A stretch of DNA of 64,000 bases from Bog-756 sp963812885 (GCA_963812885.1 CAWEWZ010000002.1:835661-899660), one strand, 5' to 3'; positions 18,662 through 27,933 are shown, counted from the stretch's first letter. Translations and numbers: made by a program. Notes: generated by a model from the letters alone, not told the origin.

Positions 18662-19147
18662 ATGGTGCCGCCGATGGATAACGTGAATGAGGAAGAAGGG
18701 AACAACGGGCAGGTGAACCAGGTGAATTCAGAGCAGGTGGATTCCGGGACGGTCGAAACGTCGGGTTCCGGCGACACGGCCGGTGCCGGCGACACGGCCG
18801 GTGCCGGAGCCGGGGAGTCGGTGAACGCCGGTCAGGTCAACCAGGCCAATGCCGAGGGCCACGACCCCACGCCGGGGGATGTGCTACGCACCCTCCCCTC
18901 CGAGGCCGAGCGCCGGGGGACCCGGTTCGTCTCCGCCCAGGCCATGCAGGCCAAGCTGTTCTCGGTCTACGACGCCGCGGCGGCGGCCGAGGATGCGCTG
19001 GCCCTGGTGCAGCAACAGCTCACCCTGACCCTGAACCGCAACTACTACGAGGCCGACGAGATCGAGCACATGGCTGCCGAGCTCGACTCGCTGCTCATGC
19101 TCGAGTCGCTGGACCTGTCCGAGGAGGACCTGGTCTCCGAGGACTGA
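18662..19147 (+). CDS. Small acidic protein with Asn/Gln/Gly-rich N-terminus, unknown function
   Basis: About 161 residues; no family recognised. The first 65 residues are low complexity and very acidic (NEEEGNNGQVNQVNSEQV, then two copies of GDTAGA from a DNA tandem repeat). The rest is predicted alpha-helical: PSEAERRGTRFVSAQAMQAK, YDAAAAAEDALALVQQQL and IEHMAAELDSLLMLESLDL. It looks like a disordered tail plus a helical bundle. Starts at 18662 or 18674 are both possible. It lies 58 bases before a cyclic-nucleotide-binding protein gene and may be co-transcribed with it. Confidence 0.6.
   Translation: MVPPMDNVNEEEGNNGQVNQVNSEQVDSGTVETSGSGDTAGAGDTAGAGAGESVNAGQVNQANAEGHDPTPGDVLRTLPSEAERRGTRFVSAQAMQAKLFSVYDAAAAAEDALALVQQQLTLTLNRNYYEADEIEHMAAELDSLLMLESLDLSEEDLVSED
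18768..18803 (+). repeat. Perfect 18-base tandem duplication
   Basis: Two identical 18-base copies, 18768-18785 and 18786-18803 (CCGGCGACACGGCCGGTG), in frame inside the acidic protein's disordered tail. A third, partial copy starts at once. It adds six residues without breaking the frame. Confidence 0.85.
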
Positions 19148-19205
19148 CCCGAGGCCCACCTGGGGTCCAGTGGAAAGCCGGACTTCCCGGGTACACAATG
19201 TGACA

Positions 19206-20198
19206 ATGCGAATCGAGAGCTCGGTCACCTCATTGTCCTGGATTCCCTCGGAGGCGGTCCGGGGGGCCACCCGGGTGGCCTTCGATGCCGGGTTCACCCA
19301 CTACGACGACCCGCCGCCCGATGTCATCGAGGATCTCGAGGCGCTCAGGAAGGCGGACCGCTTCCGGTTCGCCAATGTGCTCTCGGCGTGGGCGGAGGTC
19401 GACGGTGACGGGAAGGTCTCCGACTACGGCTACTCGGGGGGAGGCCAGATGGGCTCCACCACCGCCGGGGTGGCCCGGTTCAAACGGGAGTTCGAGGCGG
19501 TCGCCCTCCCCGACATCCAGCTCACCCCCGAGGTGGGTCCGGGTTGGGTCCGGTTCACCCAGACGGCCGGGGGCCGGACCGGGCTCCCCGCCCCCCGGCG
19601 GGTCCGGCGCCGTCCGTTCATCCAGTGGCAGGCCCCGCTGGTGTGGTCGACCCTGAGCCTGACCCTGCACGCCGAACGGGACCCGGAGTTCGAGGTCCTC
19701 GGGGCCAGCCGCTTCCCCCGTCACTGGATCTTCGACGGCCAGGGCCGCCTGGCGGCCAAGTCCGGGCTGACCGACTTCCGCGACTGGTACCGCAAGTCGT
19801 TCGGCAAGTTCACCCCCTGGGGGGACCAGGACTCACCGGCGCTGATCACCGCGGTCGAGACCGCCCTCGAGCGCTCACTGTCCGTGCACATGATGGACAA
19901 CGCCAAGCCCAAGTTCCGGAAGCTCAAGTCCGGGGAGACCCTGGTCACCGAAGGGGAGGCCGGCACCGACGTGTTCCTCATCCTCGACGGGGTGATGCGG
20001 GTGGAGAAGGGCGGTGAGCGGATCGCCGAGTACGGACCCGGGGCGGTGCTCGGGGAGCGGGCCGGCATCGAGAGCGGAACCCGCAACTCGACCCTGGTGG
20101 CGGTCACCGGCTGCCGGGTGGCGGTGGTGGCCCACGAGCAGATGGACAAGGAGCAGCTGCGGGAGCTGGCCAAGGGCCACGGGGCCGAGGACTCCTAG
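19206..20198 (+). CDS. Cyclic nucleotide-binding domain protein
   Basis: 330 residues. The C-terminal third (about 220-325) is a cNMP-binding beta-roll: KLKSGETLVTEGEAGTDVFLILDGVMRVEKGG, then the phosphate-binding cassette-like GAVLGERAGIESGTRNSTLVAVTGCRVAVV with GE and R present. The N-terminal 215 residues (starting MRIESSVTSLSWIPSEAVRG, with YDDPPPDVIEDLEALR) form an Acidimicrobiia-type domain with no name I know. There is no helix-turn-helix, so it is not a CRP-type regulator; it may be an effector gated by cAMP or cGMP. ATG 19206 is the first ATG in frame. The acidic protein gene lies directly upstream. Confidence 0.8.
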   Translation: MRIESSVTSLSWIPSEAVRGATRVAFDAGFTHYDDPPPDVIEDLEALRKADRFRFANVLSAWAEVDGDGKVSDYGYSGGGQMGSTTAGVARFKREFEAVALPDIQLTPEVGPGWVRFTQTAGGRTGLPAPRRVRRRPFIQWQAPLVWSTLSLTLHAERDPEFEVLGASRFPRHWIFDGQGRLAAKSGLTDFRDWYRKSFGKFTPWGDQDSPALITAVETALERSLSVHMMDNAKPKFRKLKSGETLVTEGEAGTDVFLILDGVMRVEKGGERIAEYGPGAVLGERAGIESGTRNSTLVAVTGCRVAVVAHEQMDKEQLRELAKGHGAEDS

Positions 20199-20232
20199 CG
20201 CCCGAACCCGGGCCCGGTTCCGAGCCACCGGC

Positions 20233-20248
20233 GCCGGGCAGGCCCGGC
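20233..20248. terminator. Hairpin between convergent genes
   Basis: GCCGGGC (20233-20239) and GCCCGGC (20242-20248) form a GC stem in the 58-base gap between the convergent cNMP-binding protein and LLM oxidoreductase genes. No T run follows. It could stop transcription from either side; such stems are also easy to find by chance in this GC-rich DNA. Confidence 0.3.
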
Positions 20249-20256
20249 CGCCTGCC

Positions 20257-21306
20257 TCAGCCGACGAGACGCTTGACCGCGGCCACCACGTCCACCGGGC
20301 GCTGCCCGCCGGTGGGGATGGGAAGCACCTGCAGGTGGGTCACCCCGGCGTCCCGGAACGCGGCGATCCGTTCGGCCACGTAGCTCTCCGGGCCGCACAG
20401 CGACGTCGCCTCGAGCAGTTCGTCGGGCACCAGCGCCTCGGCCTCGGTCTTCTTGCCGTCGAGGTAGAGGTTCTGGATCTTCTCCGCCTCCTCCTCGAAC
20501 CCGTAGCGACGGACCACGTCGTTGTAGAAGTTCTTCCCCTTGGCCCCCATCCCCCCGACGTACAGGGCGACCATGGGCCGGGACAGGTTGCGCAGCGCGG
20601 CCACCTCCTCGCCCTCACCGATGGCCACCGGCCCGCCGACGGTGATCTGCAGCGGACCGAGGGCCGGATCGCGTTTGGCGGCGCCGGCGTCGAGCGAGGC
20701 TCCCCACACCGAGCGGGCCCGCTCGGGCATGAACAGCATGGGGATCCAGCCGTTGGCCACCTCGGCCGCCATGGCCACGTTCTTCTCGCCCAGGGCGGCC
20801 ACCCACACCGGGATGGACGGGCGCACCGGGTGGGCGATGATCTTGAGCGGCTTGCCCAGCCCGGTGCCCTGATCGGCCGGGAGGGGCATGGAGTAGTAGG
20901 TGCCCTCGTGGACGAGCGGCGCCTGGCGGGCCCAGACCTGCCGGCAGATCTCGATGATCTCCCGGGTGCGGCCGATCGGGGCCGAGAAGGGCACGCCGTG
21001 CCAGCCCTCGATGACCTGGGGACCCGACGACCCCAGACCCAGGTGGAACCGGCCCTCGGACAGCGTGTCGATGCCGGCCGCGGTCATGGCGATCAGGGTG
21101 GGCGTCCGGGTGAAGATGGGCAGGATGGCCGAGCCGATCTCCACCCGTTCGGTGAGGGCGGCCAGGTAGCCCATCAGGCTGGGTGCGTCCAGGCCGTAGG
21201 CCTCGGCCACCCACACCAGGTCGAGCCCGGCCTTCTCGAGCTCGGCCACCTCGGCGGCGGCCTGGCGGAAGCCGCCCGAATAGCTGAGCATGGTGCTGAT
21301 CTTCAT
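20257..21306 (-). CDS. LLM class F420-dependent oxidoreductase
   Basis: 349 residues, luciferase-like TIM barrel. MKISTMLSYSGGFRQAAAEVAELEKAGLDLVWVAEAYG is a typical start for F420-dependent members. AILPIFTRTPTLIAMTAAGIDTLSEGRFHLGLGSSGPQVIEGWHG carries the cofactor-binding loop, and IPVWVAALGEKNVAMAAEVANGWIP is the following strand pair. Substrate unknown. It is the last gene of a minus-strand block with a TesB-like thioesterase (31 bases upstream) and an acyl-CoA dehydrogenase, which suggests steroid, fatty-acid or similar CoA-ester chemistry. Confidence 0.88.
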   Translation of the reverse strand: MKISTMLSYSGGFRQAAAEVAELEKAGLDLVWVAEAYGLDAPSLMGYLAALTERVEIGSAILPIFTRTPTLIAMTAAGIDTLSEGRFHLGLGSSGPQVIEGWHGVPFSAPIGRTREIIEICRQVWARQAPLVHEGTYYSMPLPADQGTGLGKPLKIIAHPVRPSIPVWVAALGEKNVAMAAEVANGWIPMLFMPERARSVWGASLDAGAAKRDPALGPLQITVGGPVAIGEGEEVAALRNLSRPMVALYVGGMGAKGKNFYNDVVRRYGFEEEAEKIQNLYLDGKKTEAEALVPDELLEATSLCGPESYVAERIAAFRDAGVTHLQVLPIPTGGQRPVDVVAAVKRLVG

Positions 21307-21337
21307 CGGTCATCCCCTCCTGGGTCGGGCCCCATTC

Positions 21338-22147
21338 CTAGTCCCAGAACCGGACGCTCATCGACTGGCTGGCGGTGGCCAACAACGTCCCGTCCTCCGA
21401 CCACAGGTAGGCGACACCCTGCCCGTACCCGTCGACCAGCGCCTGGATGCGGATGTCGCACAGCACCCACTCGGTCGGCACCAGGCGGACCACCCGCAGC
21501 GTGTTGTCGAGGCTCCGGCACATCGCCCTCCGGCCGAGCGCCTGGGAGACGCCGCCGGTCACGTAGTCACCGATGATGGCCAGGGTGGCGGCCGACGGCT
21601 CCAGGTGGCCGGGCACCCGGGCCCACAGCGCACTGACCGGATCGCCCGGGACCGTCCTCCCGGCGGTGAGCTCCTCGAAGGTCAGTCCCTGGGCCAGTCG
21701 GACGTCGATGAGATCGAAGATGGAGGCCGACGTGAAGCCCGGGATGCGACGGGGCGGGCAATCGTCGGGCGGCGGCACCTCGGGGGCGGTCACCCACACC
21801 CCGCCGGCATCCAGCCCTCCGGGGAGGCCGGCGGCGGCGTTGACGGTGAGGATCTCGGTCTCGCCCACCCGCCCCACCACCCGGCCCTGGGTGATCCGGC
21901 GGCCCACCGCGGCCAGGGTGACGGTCAGGTCGAGCACCGATCCGCTCGGGGCGTAGGACAGGTACTGGGCCGTCGACCACACCGTGGCCCGGTCCGAGGC
22001 CCGCTCCAGGGCGGCGAGGGCGGCGCCCAGTCCGCACCCTCCGAACAGGAAGTTGCCGGGCGTGCACAGCTCGGGGGCCACGGCCAGGCGCCAGTGCAGA
22101 TCGTCGCCCATCGGCTCCATGCCGAGGAACTCCTCGGCCTTGGTCAT
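21338..22147 (-). CDS. TesB-like acyl-CoA thioesterase (double hotdog)
   Basis: 269 residues with two hotdog domains: the N-terminal one has PGNFLFGGCGLGAALAALERASD and VWSTAQYLSYAPSGSVLDLTV, the C-terminal one has GRRAMCRSLDNTLRVVRL, WVLCDIRIQALVDGYGQGVAYLWSEDG and LLATASQSMSVRFW. These match the acyl-CoA thioesterase II/DUF4442-like family. ATG 22147 begins MTKAEEFLGMEPMGDDLHWR, where homology begins. The gene lies 61 bases downstream of the acyl-CoA dehydrogenase and 31 upstream of the LLM gene. It probably releases the free acid from the CoA ester. Confidence 0.8.
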   Translation of the reverse strand: MTKAEEFLGMEPMGDDLHWRLAVAPELCTPGNFLFGGCGLGAALAALERASDRATVWSTAQYLSYAPSGSVLDLTVTLAAVGRRITQGRVVGRVGETEILTVNAAAGLPGGLDAGGVWVTAPEVPPPDDCPPRRIPGFTSASIFDLIDVRLAQGLTFEELTAGRTVPGDPVSALWARVPGHLEPSAATLAIIGDYVTGGVSQALGRRAMCRSLDNTLRVVRLVPTEWVLCDIRIQALVDGYGQGVAYLWSEDGTLLATASQSMSVRFWD

Positions 22148-22208
22148 CTGACCGGCACCCCGGGTCGGTCCGGCGCCGCGGCGCGGTGGCGCTCCCCTCC
22201 CGGCGGCA

Positions 22209-23406
22209 TCAGTTTCTCGGAACCTTCGACCACGGCATCTCCTTGTCGACCCGGACGTCGCCGGGCAGCCCGAGGATCCGCTCACCGAGGATGTTCCGCT
22301 GGATCTCGGAGGTGCCCCCCTCGATCGAGTTGGCCCGCGACCGGATGAACATCTTCCGGGCCGAGCCGGCCGGGCCGACCAGACCCGAGCGTCTCGGCCC
22401 GCCGCATGGTGTAGTCGTACCCGACCAGGGCGTCTGCTCCCATCAGGTCGATGCAGAGCTCGTAGACCCGCTTGTTCACCTCGGCGAACATCAGCTTGGC
22501 GATCGATCCCTCGGGACCGGGATTGCCCGCCTTGCGGTTCTGGCTGGCCCGCAGGTTGGTGAGGCGCAGGACCTCGGCCTCGATCCACAGTCGGGTGAGA
22601 CGGTCGCGGTCGACCGGGTCCTGCCGCGAGGCGTCGGCCTGCCAGATGCGGATGGCTTCGGCGATCGATCCCGAGCCCCGAACCGGCGGACCACTGCCCC
22701 CGCCGATGGAGGTGCGCTCGTTCGACAGGGTGGTCATGGCCACCCGCCACCCCTCGCCGACATCGCCGATCCGGTCGGCGTCCGGAACCCGCACCTCGGT
22801 GAGGTAGACCTCGTTGAACTCGGCCTCCCCGGTCATCTGGCGCAACGGGCGCACCTCCACGCCGGGTGCGTGCATGTCCAGGGCGAAGTAGGTGAGACCC
22901 TTGTGCTTGGGCGCCTCGGGGTCGGTCCGGGCCACCAGCATCCCGCGGTCGGCGATGTGGGCCAGCGTGTTCCACACCTTCTGGCCGGTGATCACCCACT
23001 CGTCCCCGTCGCGGACGGCGCGGGTGGCCAGCCCGGCCAGGTCCGAGCCGGCACCGGGCTCGCTGAACAGCTGGCACCACGACTCCTCGCCGGTGAACGT
23101 CGGTCGCAGCATCCGCCGGCGCAGCTCCTCCGAGCCGTGGGTGACCACGGTGGGGCCGGCCATGGTCAGGCCGAAGAACTCCCGGGCCCCGGGCGGCGTG
23201 GCCCCGGCCTGGCCCACCCGCCGGTCGATCTCCCGCTGGAAATTGGGCGCCAGGTTGAGCCCCCCGTACCCCTCGGGGAAGGAGACCCAGGCCAGACCGA
23301 GCTCGAACTGGCGGGACCGGAACTCCTCCACCGTCGAGGCCCGCGGATCGCTCTCGTCGAGGAGCTGGCCGATCCGATCGTTCACCAGGGTGGTCTCGTC
23401 TGCCAT
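22209..23406 (-). CDS. Acyl-CoA dehydrogenase (one frameshift near the 3' end)
   Basis: About 399 residues. FAD/acyl-CoA signatures: WCQLFSEPGAGSDLAGLATRA, EWVITGQKVWNT, and MTGEAEFNEVYLTEVRVPD in the middle domain. The C-terminal helical domain runs to MRRAETLG. Near 22384 the frame changes and the expected C-terminus continues as RANSIEGGTSEIQRNILGERILGLP, ending at 22209. The GGTSEIQRN motif shows the gene is otherwise whole. Length is 3n+1. ATG 23406 is the start. It is first gene of the acyl-CoA dehydrogenase / thioesterase / LLM block and belongs to the family used in fatty acid or sterol side-chain oxidation; the substrate is unknown. Confidence 0.85.
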
Positions 23407-23486
23407 ACCCAGAACATACTCGCGGCGATTTCCGCGGCCCCGGGGCCGGGAGGCCAGTCGCCGGTCGGCCAGGGTCGGCCGGGGGG

Positions 23487-24098
23487 TCAGGGCTGGAGCC
23501 GGGCGATCTCCCACCCGGCGGGACCGGGCCGGTAGCGGATCCGGTCGTGCAGGCGGTCGTCCCGGTTCTGCCAGAACTCGTAGCACTGGGGTCGCATCCG
23601 CACGCCGCCCCACCACGCCGGCCGCGGAATGGGGCGTCCGGCGAATTCCGCCTGCAGGGCCTCGACCCGGGCGTCGAGCAGCGAGCGGTCCTCGATGACC
23701 TGGCTCTGGTGGGAGGCATGGGCGCCGATCTGGGCCCCGCGGGGCCGGGTGGCGAAGTAGGTGTCGGACTCCTCGTCGCTGGTCCGCTCGACCGTCCCCT
23801 CGATGCGCACCTGCCGACCCCTCGGCTCCCAGTAGAAGAGGAGGGCGGCGTGGGGATCGACGGTGAGCTCGCGTCCCTTGCGGCTGTCGTAGTTGGTGTG
23901 GAACACGAACCCGGCCTCGCCCCAGCCCTTGAGGAGCACCATCCGCGCCGACGGGCGGCCGTCGGCGTCGACGGTGGCCACGGCCATGGCCTCGGGGGCC
24001 GACACCACGGTGGCGGCGTCGTCGAACCAGCGGCCGAACTGGACCAGGGGATCGGGATCGAGGTCACGCTCGAGCAGCGGTTCGAAGGACCCGGTCAC
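23487..24098 (-). CDS. pdxH: Pyridoxamine 5'-phosphate oxidase
   Basis: 203 residues, full length, FMN enzyme that makes pyridoxal 5'-phosphate. Motifs: FEPLLERDLDPDPLVQFGRWF at the N-terminus, RMVLLKGWGEAGFVFHTNYDSRKGREL, ALLFYWEPRGRQVRIEGTVER (FMN and PLP contacts), SDTYFATRP, then SHQSQVI and the C-terminal RPAWWGGVRMRPQCYEFWQNRDDRLHDR that closes the active site. GTG 24098 is the only sensible start. It is divergent from a PLP-dependent aminotransferase-like gene with only 64 bases between the starts, so supply of cofactor and enzyme may be co-regulated. Confidence 0.93.
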   Translation of the reverse strand: MTGSFEPLLERDLDPDPLVQFGRWFDDAATVVSAPEAMAVATVDADGRPSARMVLLKGWGEAGFVFHTNYDSRKGRELTVDPHAALLFYWEPRGRQVRIEGTVERTSDEESDTYFATRPRGAQIGAHASHQSQVIEDRSLLDARVEALQAEFAGRPIPRPAWWGGVRMRPQCYEFWQNRDDRLHDRIRYRPGPAGWEIARLQP

Positions 24099-24162
24099 AG
24101 CCCGACCCTACCGGGTCGGCTCCGGGCGCCCCGGCCCGGGCGGGCCGGTAGATTCGGTCCCC

Positions 24163-25369
24163 GTGACCGCCGCCATCGACGTCGAGGCCGAGCGGGCGGC
24201 CACGCCGGGGTGCCGCGACGGTCGCCCACCTCAACAACGCCGGTGCCGCCCTCCCCACCCGGGCCACCGTCGACGCCATGGTCGACCACCTGCACCTCGA
24301 GTCGGAGCGGGGCGGGTACGAGGCGGCGGTGCTGGTGGCCGGGCGCCTGGCCGCACTCCGCTCGTCGGCGGCCCGGCTGCTCGGCGCCGGTGACGGTGAC
24401 GTGGTGGTCACCGGATCGGACACCCAGGGGTGGACCAAGGCGCTGTGGGGCTTCGTCCTCGGTGGCGGGATCGCCCGGGGCCAGCGTCTGCTGGCCGACC
24501 GGATCGCCTACGACAGCCACTACCTGGGGCTGCTCCAGGTGTGCGAACTGACCGGCGCCACCATCGAGGTGGTGCCGAGCACCGGCGACGGCACCATCGA
24601 CCTGGACGCGCTGGCCGCGGCCCTCGAGCCGGGTCGGATCGCGCTGGCCGCCCTCACCCACATCGGGACCCACCGGGGCCTGGTCAATCCGGTCGAAGAG
24701 GCGGGGGCGGCCTGCCGGCGGGCCGGGGTGCCGTTCTTCCTCGATGCCTGCCAGAGCCTCGGCCAGGTTCCGGTGGACGTCGACCGCATCGGCTGCGACG
24801 TGGCCACCGCCACCGGCCGCAAATGGTTGCGCGGGCCCCGGGGCACCGGGCTCCTCTTCGCCCGGGCGGCGTTCGCCGATCGGCTCCGCCCGCCGGGCAT
24901 CGGATCGAGCGGAGCCCTGTGGGAGGACGCCGGCCACTACCGGCTCGGAGCGGGCGCCGACCGGCTCTCCGAGTTCGAGGTCCCGGTTGCCGCCCACATC
25001 GGTCTGGGCGTGGCCATCGACCACGCCCTCGCCCTCGGGGTCGGGGTCATCGCCGAGCGGGTCAACGATCTGGCCGAGCGCCTGCGGGCCGCCCTCGACG
25101 CCGTCGACGGGGTCGAGGTCCACGACGGCGGCGACCGCCGCTCGGGCATCGTGACCTTCACCGTGGCCGGTGCCGCCCCCCGGTCGGTGGCCGCCGCCGC
25201 CGCCGCGGCCGGCATCAACGTCTCGGTGAGCGAGGCCACCGGGGCCCGCCTGGACATGGCCCCGCCGAAGCCGCAGTCGGTGGTGCGGGCCTCGCCCCAC
25301 TACTACAACACCGAGGCGGAGCTCGACCGTCTGGTCGAGGTGGTGGCGGTGGCGGTGGCGGCGCGGTGA
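24163..25369 (+). CDS. Aminotransferase class V-fold PLP enzyme (one frameshift near the 5' end)
   Basis: About 402 residues. The first 16 codons from GTG 24163 (MTAAIDVEAERAATPG) are followed by a frame change near 24210, then VAHLNNAGAALPTRATVDAM, the conserved N-terminal motif of this family. The PLP lysine is in TATGRKWLRGPRGTG and the PLP-binding aspartate region in FFLDACQSLGQVPVDV. The C-terminal domain includes VRASPHYYNTEAELDRLV, typical of cysteine-desulfurase/isopenicillin-epimerase-like enzymes. TAGATT at 24148 is placed for a leaderless transcript from GTG 24163. Substrate unknown. Length is 3n+1. ATG 24278 would remove the conserved N-terminus and is rejected. Confidence 0.85.
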
Positions 25370-25375
25370 GTCGGG

Positions 25376-26737
25376 TCAGGTGAGGGTGGCCAGCACGTTG
25401 TGGGCGGTCTCCTCACCGGATCGGACCGCCCCCTCCATGTACCCGTTCCACACCGACGAGCACTCGGCACCGGCCCAGTGGACGAGGCCGACCGGCTCGG
25501 TCAGGGCCGACCCGAAGTCGGTCCACACCCCGGGCGTGAAGTGGGCGCCGTAGCAGCCCCGGCTGTACTCCTCGGCCATCCAGTCCCGCTCGAGGTACTC
25601 GACGGGATGCGCGGCCCGGGGACCGAAGTAGCGGACGAAGCACGCCACGGCGGCGTCGCGGCGCTCCTCCACCGTCAGTCGGGCGGCGGCCCGGCCGTCG
25701 TTGGCCTCCATGAACCCCATGAGCACACCCGGGGTCCCCTCCGGCGGTGAGTTGTCGAAGGTCACCTTGACCGGCCCCTGATCGGACGCGGCCTGGCCGG
25801 TGAGCCCGTCCGCCCGCCAGAACGGCTCCTCGTAGACGGCGTACAACTTGATCACCGAGCCGGCGGGGAGCCGCTGGGTGAGCTGATCCCGCCAGGACGG
25901 GAGGGCCGGTGCGTACTCGAGGCGTCCGGCGAGGGTGGGGGGCAGCGTGACGATGGCGCGATCGGCCTCGTACACGTCGCCGTCCCGGGTGGTCACCGAC
26001 ACCCGCCCTCGCTCCTGCACGATGCGGCGCACCGGGCTGTCCAGGGTGACCCGATCGCCGAGGGCGGCGGCCATGGCCTCGCTCACCCGGATGGATCCGC
26101 CCACGATGCGGTCCTGTTGGGCACCCTGGTCGGTGCTGAGCAACCCCTCGAGGTCGGTTCCCGAGTGGGCGTAGAAGAGTGCATGGAGGGCCGAGAGGTT
26201 CGTGCTCTCGGCCGAGAACACCGCCTCGGTGGCCACCCGGAAATAGGTCCGCGCCGTCGCCGTCCTCAGGTTCCGGACGATCCAGGTCTCGAAGGTCTGG
26301 CCGTCCAGCGCTCTGGCCCCCGGTCCCGTCCACGGTCGGTCGAGCGGGATCTTGTCGGCCAGTCGCTTGAACCGGGTCAGGCCCTGGAAGAGGTCGGCGA
26401 GCACGAAGGGGTTGAGCTTGGGTACCGCTCCCCGCTTCGACGCCATCCGGGTCTGCCGTCCCCCGAGCTGGATCACGTGCTTGCCGGTGTTATAGGTCGG
26501 GAACGTTTCGAGGCCCAGTTCCCGGGTGAGCTCGTACATGCGGTTCTGGGTGGGCCCGAGCCACTGGCCGCCGAGCTCGACCGGGGTTCCACCCTGGGTG
26601 AATCCACCTTCGGTCCGGCCTCCGACCCTCCCCCGGGCCTCGAGCACCATCACCTCCACTCCCGACATGTGCAGCGTGCGGGCCGCGGCCAGGCCGGACA
26701 GGCCGGCTCCGATGACGAGTACCTGGGTGTCGGTCAC
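25376..26737 (-). CDS. Flavin monoamine oxidase family protein
   Basis: 453 residues. N-terminal FAD motif VLVIGAGLSGLAAARTLH with LEARGRVGGRTEGG, then LGGQWLGPTQNRMYELTRELGL, the substrate-side motif of MAO/putrescine-oxidase-like enzymes. The C-terminal region has IKLYAVYEEPFWR, VGLVHWAGAECSSVWNGYMEGAVRSGEETA with the Cys/Ser position near flavin. It probably oxidises a primary amine to an aldehyde, hydrogen peroxide and ammonia. GTG 26737 is chosen: it forms a GTGA overlap with the stop of the upstream secernin-like gene, so the two are translationally coupled. Confidence 0.88.
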   Translation of the reverse strand: MTDTQVLVIGAGLSGLAAARTLHMSGVEVMVLEARGRVGGRTEGGFTQGGTPVELGGQWLGPTQNRMYELTRELGLETFPTYNTGKHVIQLGGRQTRMASKRGAVPKLNPFVLADLFQGLTRFKRLADKIPLDRPWTGPGARALDGQTFETWIVRNLRTATARTYFRVATEAVFSAESTNLSALHALFYAHSGTDLEGLLSTDQGAQQDRIVGGSIRVSEAMAAALGDRVTLDSPVRRIVQERGRVSVTTRDGDVYEADRAIVTLPPTLAGRLEYAPALPSWRDQLTQRLPAGSVIKLYAVYEEPFWRADGLTGQAASDQGPVKVTFDNSPPEGTPGVLMGFMEANDGRAAARLTVEERRDAAVACFVRYFGPRAAHPVEYLERDWMAEEYSRGCYGAHFTPGVWTDFGSALTEPVGLVHWAGAECSSVWNGYMEGAVRSGEETAHNVLATLT

Positions 26738-27933
26738 GGGGTGAGCTCCTTGTCGAGACGGGCGGCCCGGTCCGCGGCCTTCCACGCCCGACGGACCCAT
26801 GGCGGACGGCCGTCGGCGAGGTGGGCCCCGGCCACATCGGCCAGCCACCGGCGCTCCAGCCGCTCGCTCTCCGAGAAGGCCGCTGCGGTGGCCGGTGGTT
26901 CGGCGATCCACCTCGCCTCGGTCCGATCTCGGGCGTGCCGGTAGCGGGCGATCAATGTCCCGTAGGCCCGCATGGTGGTGCGGTGGAGCAGTTCGTGTCT
27001 CCACCACGGGCTGTGGGCGTCGAACACGTTGGTCGGCGGCGGACCGAGGTCGACGGGCGAGTCCACGGCGACCGGCTTGAACAGTGATGTGCACGGCGCT
27101 GAGGTGGCGGTGGCCCAATGGCGGGGCGCACCGCGGAGGTCGGACACCCACGAGGCGGTGGTCTGGCTCGAGGCGAGCACACCCCCGGCATGGACGCAGG
27201 GGGCACCGAGGCCGCCGTGGACGAGGGACCAACCGGGGTCAGCCGTCGGACCGTGGGTCCGGAGTGCCTCCATGAGATCGGCGGGGCCGGTGGCCCGGCA
27301 GGCCAGGGGCTCGGTCAGCGACCGGCGGACCGAAGCCGAAGCCATCCAGGTCCGCACCGGATTGGCATGGGCCTTGGCGAAGGAAGGGATCGTGAGTCCG
27401 TTGGAGATGCTCCGGCCCGGTCCGCTCACCTGCTCGCAGGCCCAGTGCCGGCCGGCGGTCTCGAGCACGAAGGCGCCCGACGGATCGGCCACCAGAAAGC
27501 TGTTGTCATAGGTGAACCCCGGACGCTCGTTGCTGCACGGGCCGCCCTGGCCGTGGCGTTCGAGCAGCTCGACCATCACCGAGACGGCCGCTTCGGCCTT
27601 CGCCGCCCGCTCGAGTCCGAGCCGGACCAGGTCCATACCCAACAGGGCCTTCGGCCGGTCGGGTCCCTTGGTGAAGACGGCCTCGTTGCCGATGACCACG
27701 CCGTGTTCGTTGGTACCCATCTCCGCTCCCCACATCCACCAGGGCCGGGAGATCAACGTGGCGTGGGTGTGTTCGGCCTGGGGCACGTCGACCCACGTGC
27801 ACGCCACCCGGGTCCCAGCCGGATGGTCGGCCCCTCGGGTCCACTCGAGGAGCTGGGCCTCGTTGGGGTCGCGGTCGCTGTTCTTGGCGAACATCACGCC
27901 GTCGCCGGTAATGGCCACAAACGAATCACACAT
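26734..27933 (-). CDS. Secernin-like / peptidase C69 family hydrolase
   Basis: 399 residues. It begins MCDSFVAITGDGVMFAKNSDRDPNEAQ: Cys2 would be the N-terminal nucleophile after Met removal, and KNSDRDPNE is the family signature. SRPWWMWGAEMGTNEHGVVIGNEAVFTK follows, as in secernins and dipeptidase C69 enzymes. Family members are Ntn hydrolases acting on amide bonds. Downstream and overlapping by GTGA is an amine oxidase, so a product amine could be passed on to it; this link is inference. The start at 27933 is fixed by the Cys2 requirement. Confidence 0.88.
   Translation of the reverse strand: MCDSFVAITGDGVMFAKNSDRDPNEAQLLEWTRGADHPAGTRVACTWVDVPQAEHTHATLISRPWWMWGAEMGTNEHGVVIGNEAVFTKGPDRPKALLGMDLVRLGLERAAKAEAAVSVMVELLERHGQGGPCSNERPGFTYDNSFLVADPSGAFVLETAGRHWACEQVSGPGRSISNGLTIPSFAKAHANPVRTWMASASVRRSLTEPLACRATGPADLMEALRTHGPTADPGWSLVHGGLGAPCVHAGGVLASSQTTASWVSDLRGAPRHWATATSAPCTSLFKPVAVDSPVDLGPPPTNVFDAHSPWWRHELLHRTTMRAYGTLIARYRHARDRTEARWIAEPPATAAAFSESERLERRWLADVAGAHLADGRPPWVRRAWKAADRAARLDKELTP

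Noticed and set aside
18639..18686. A 15-residue reading frame with three Trp codons after a strong AGGAGG, ahead of the acidic protein gene.
   Set aside because: It could be a leader peptide, but no trp genes or attenuator stems follow. The ribosome-binding site may simply serve a shifted start of the next gene.
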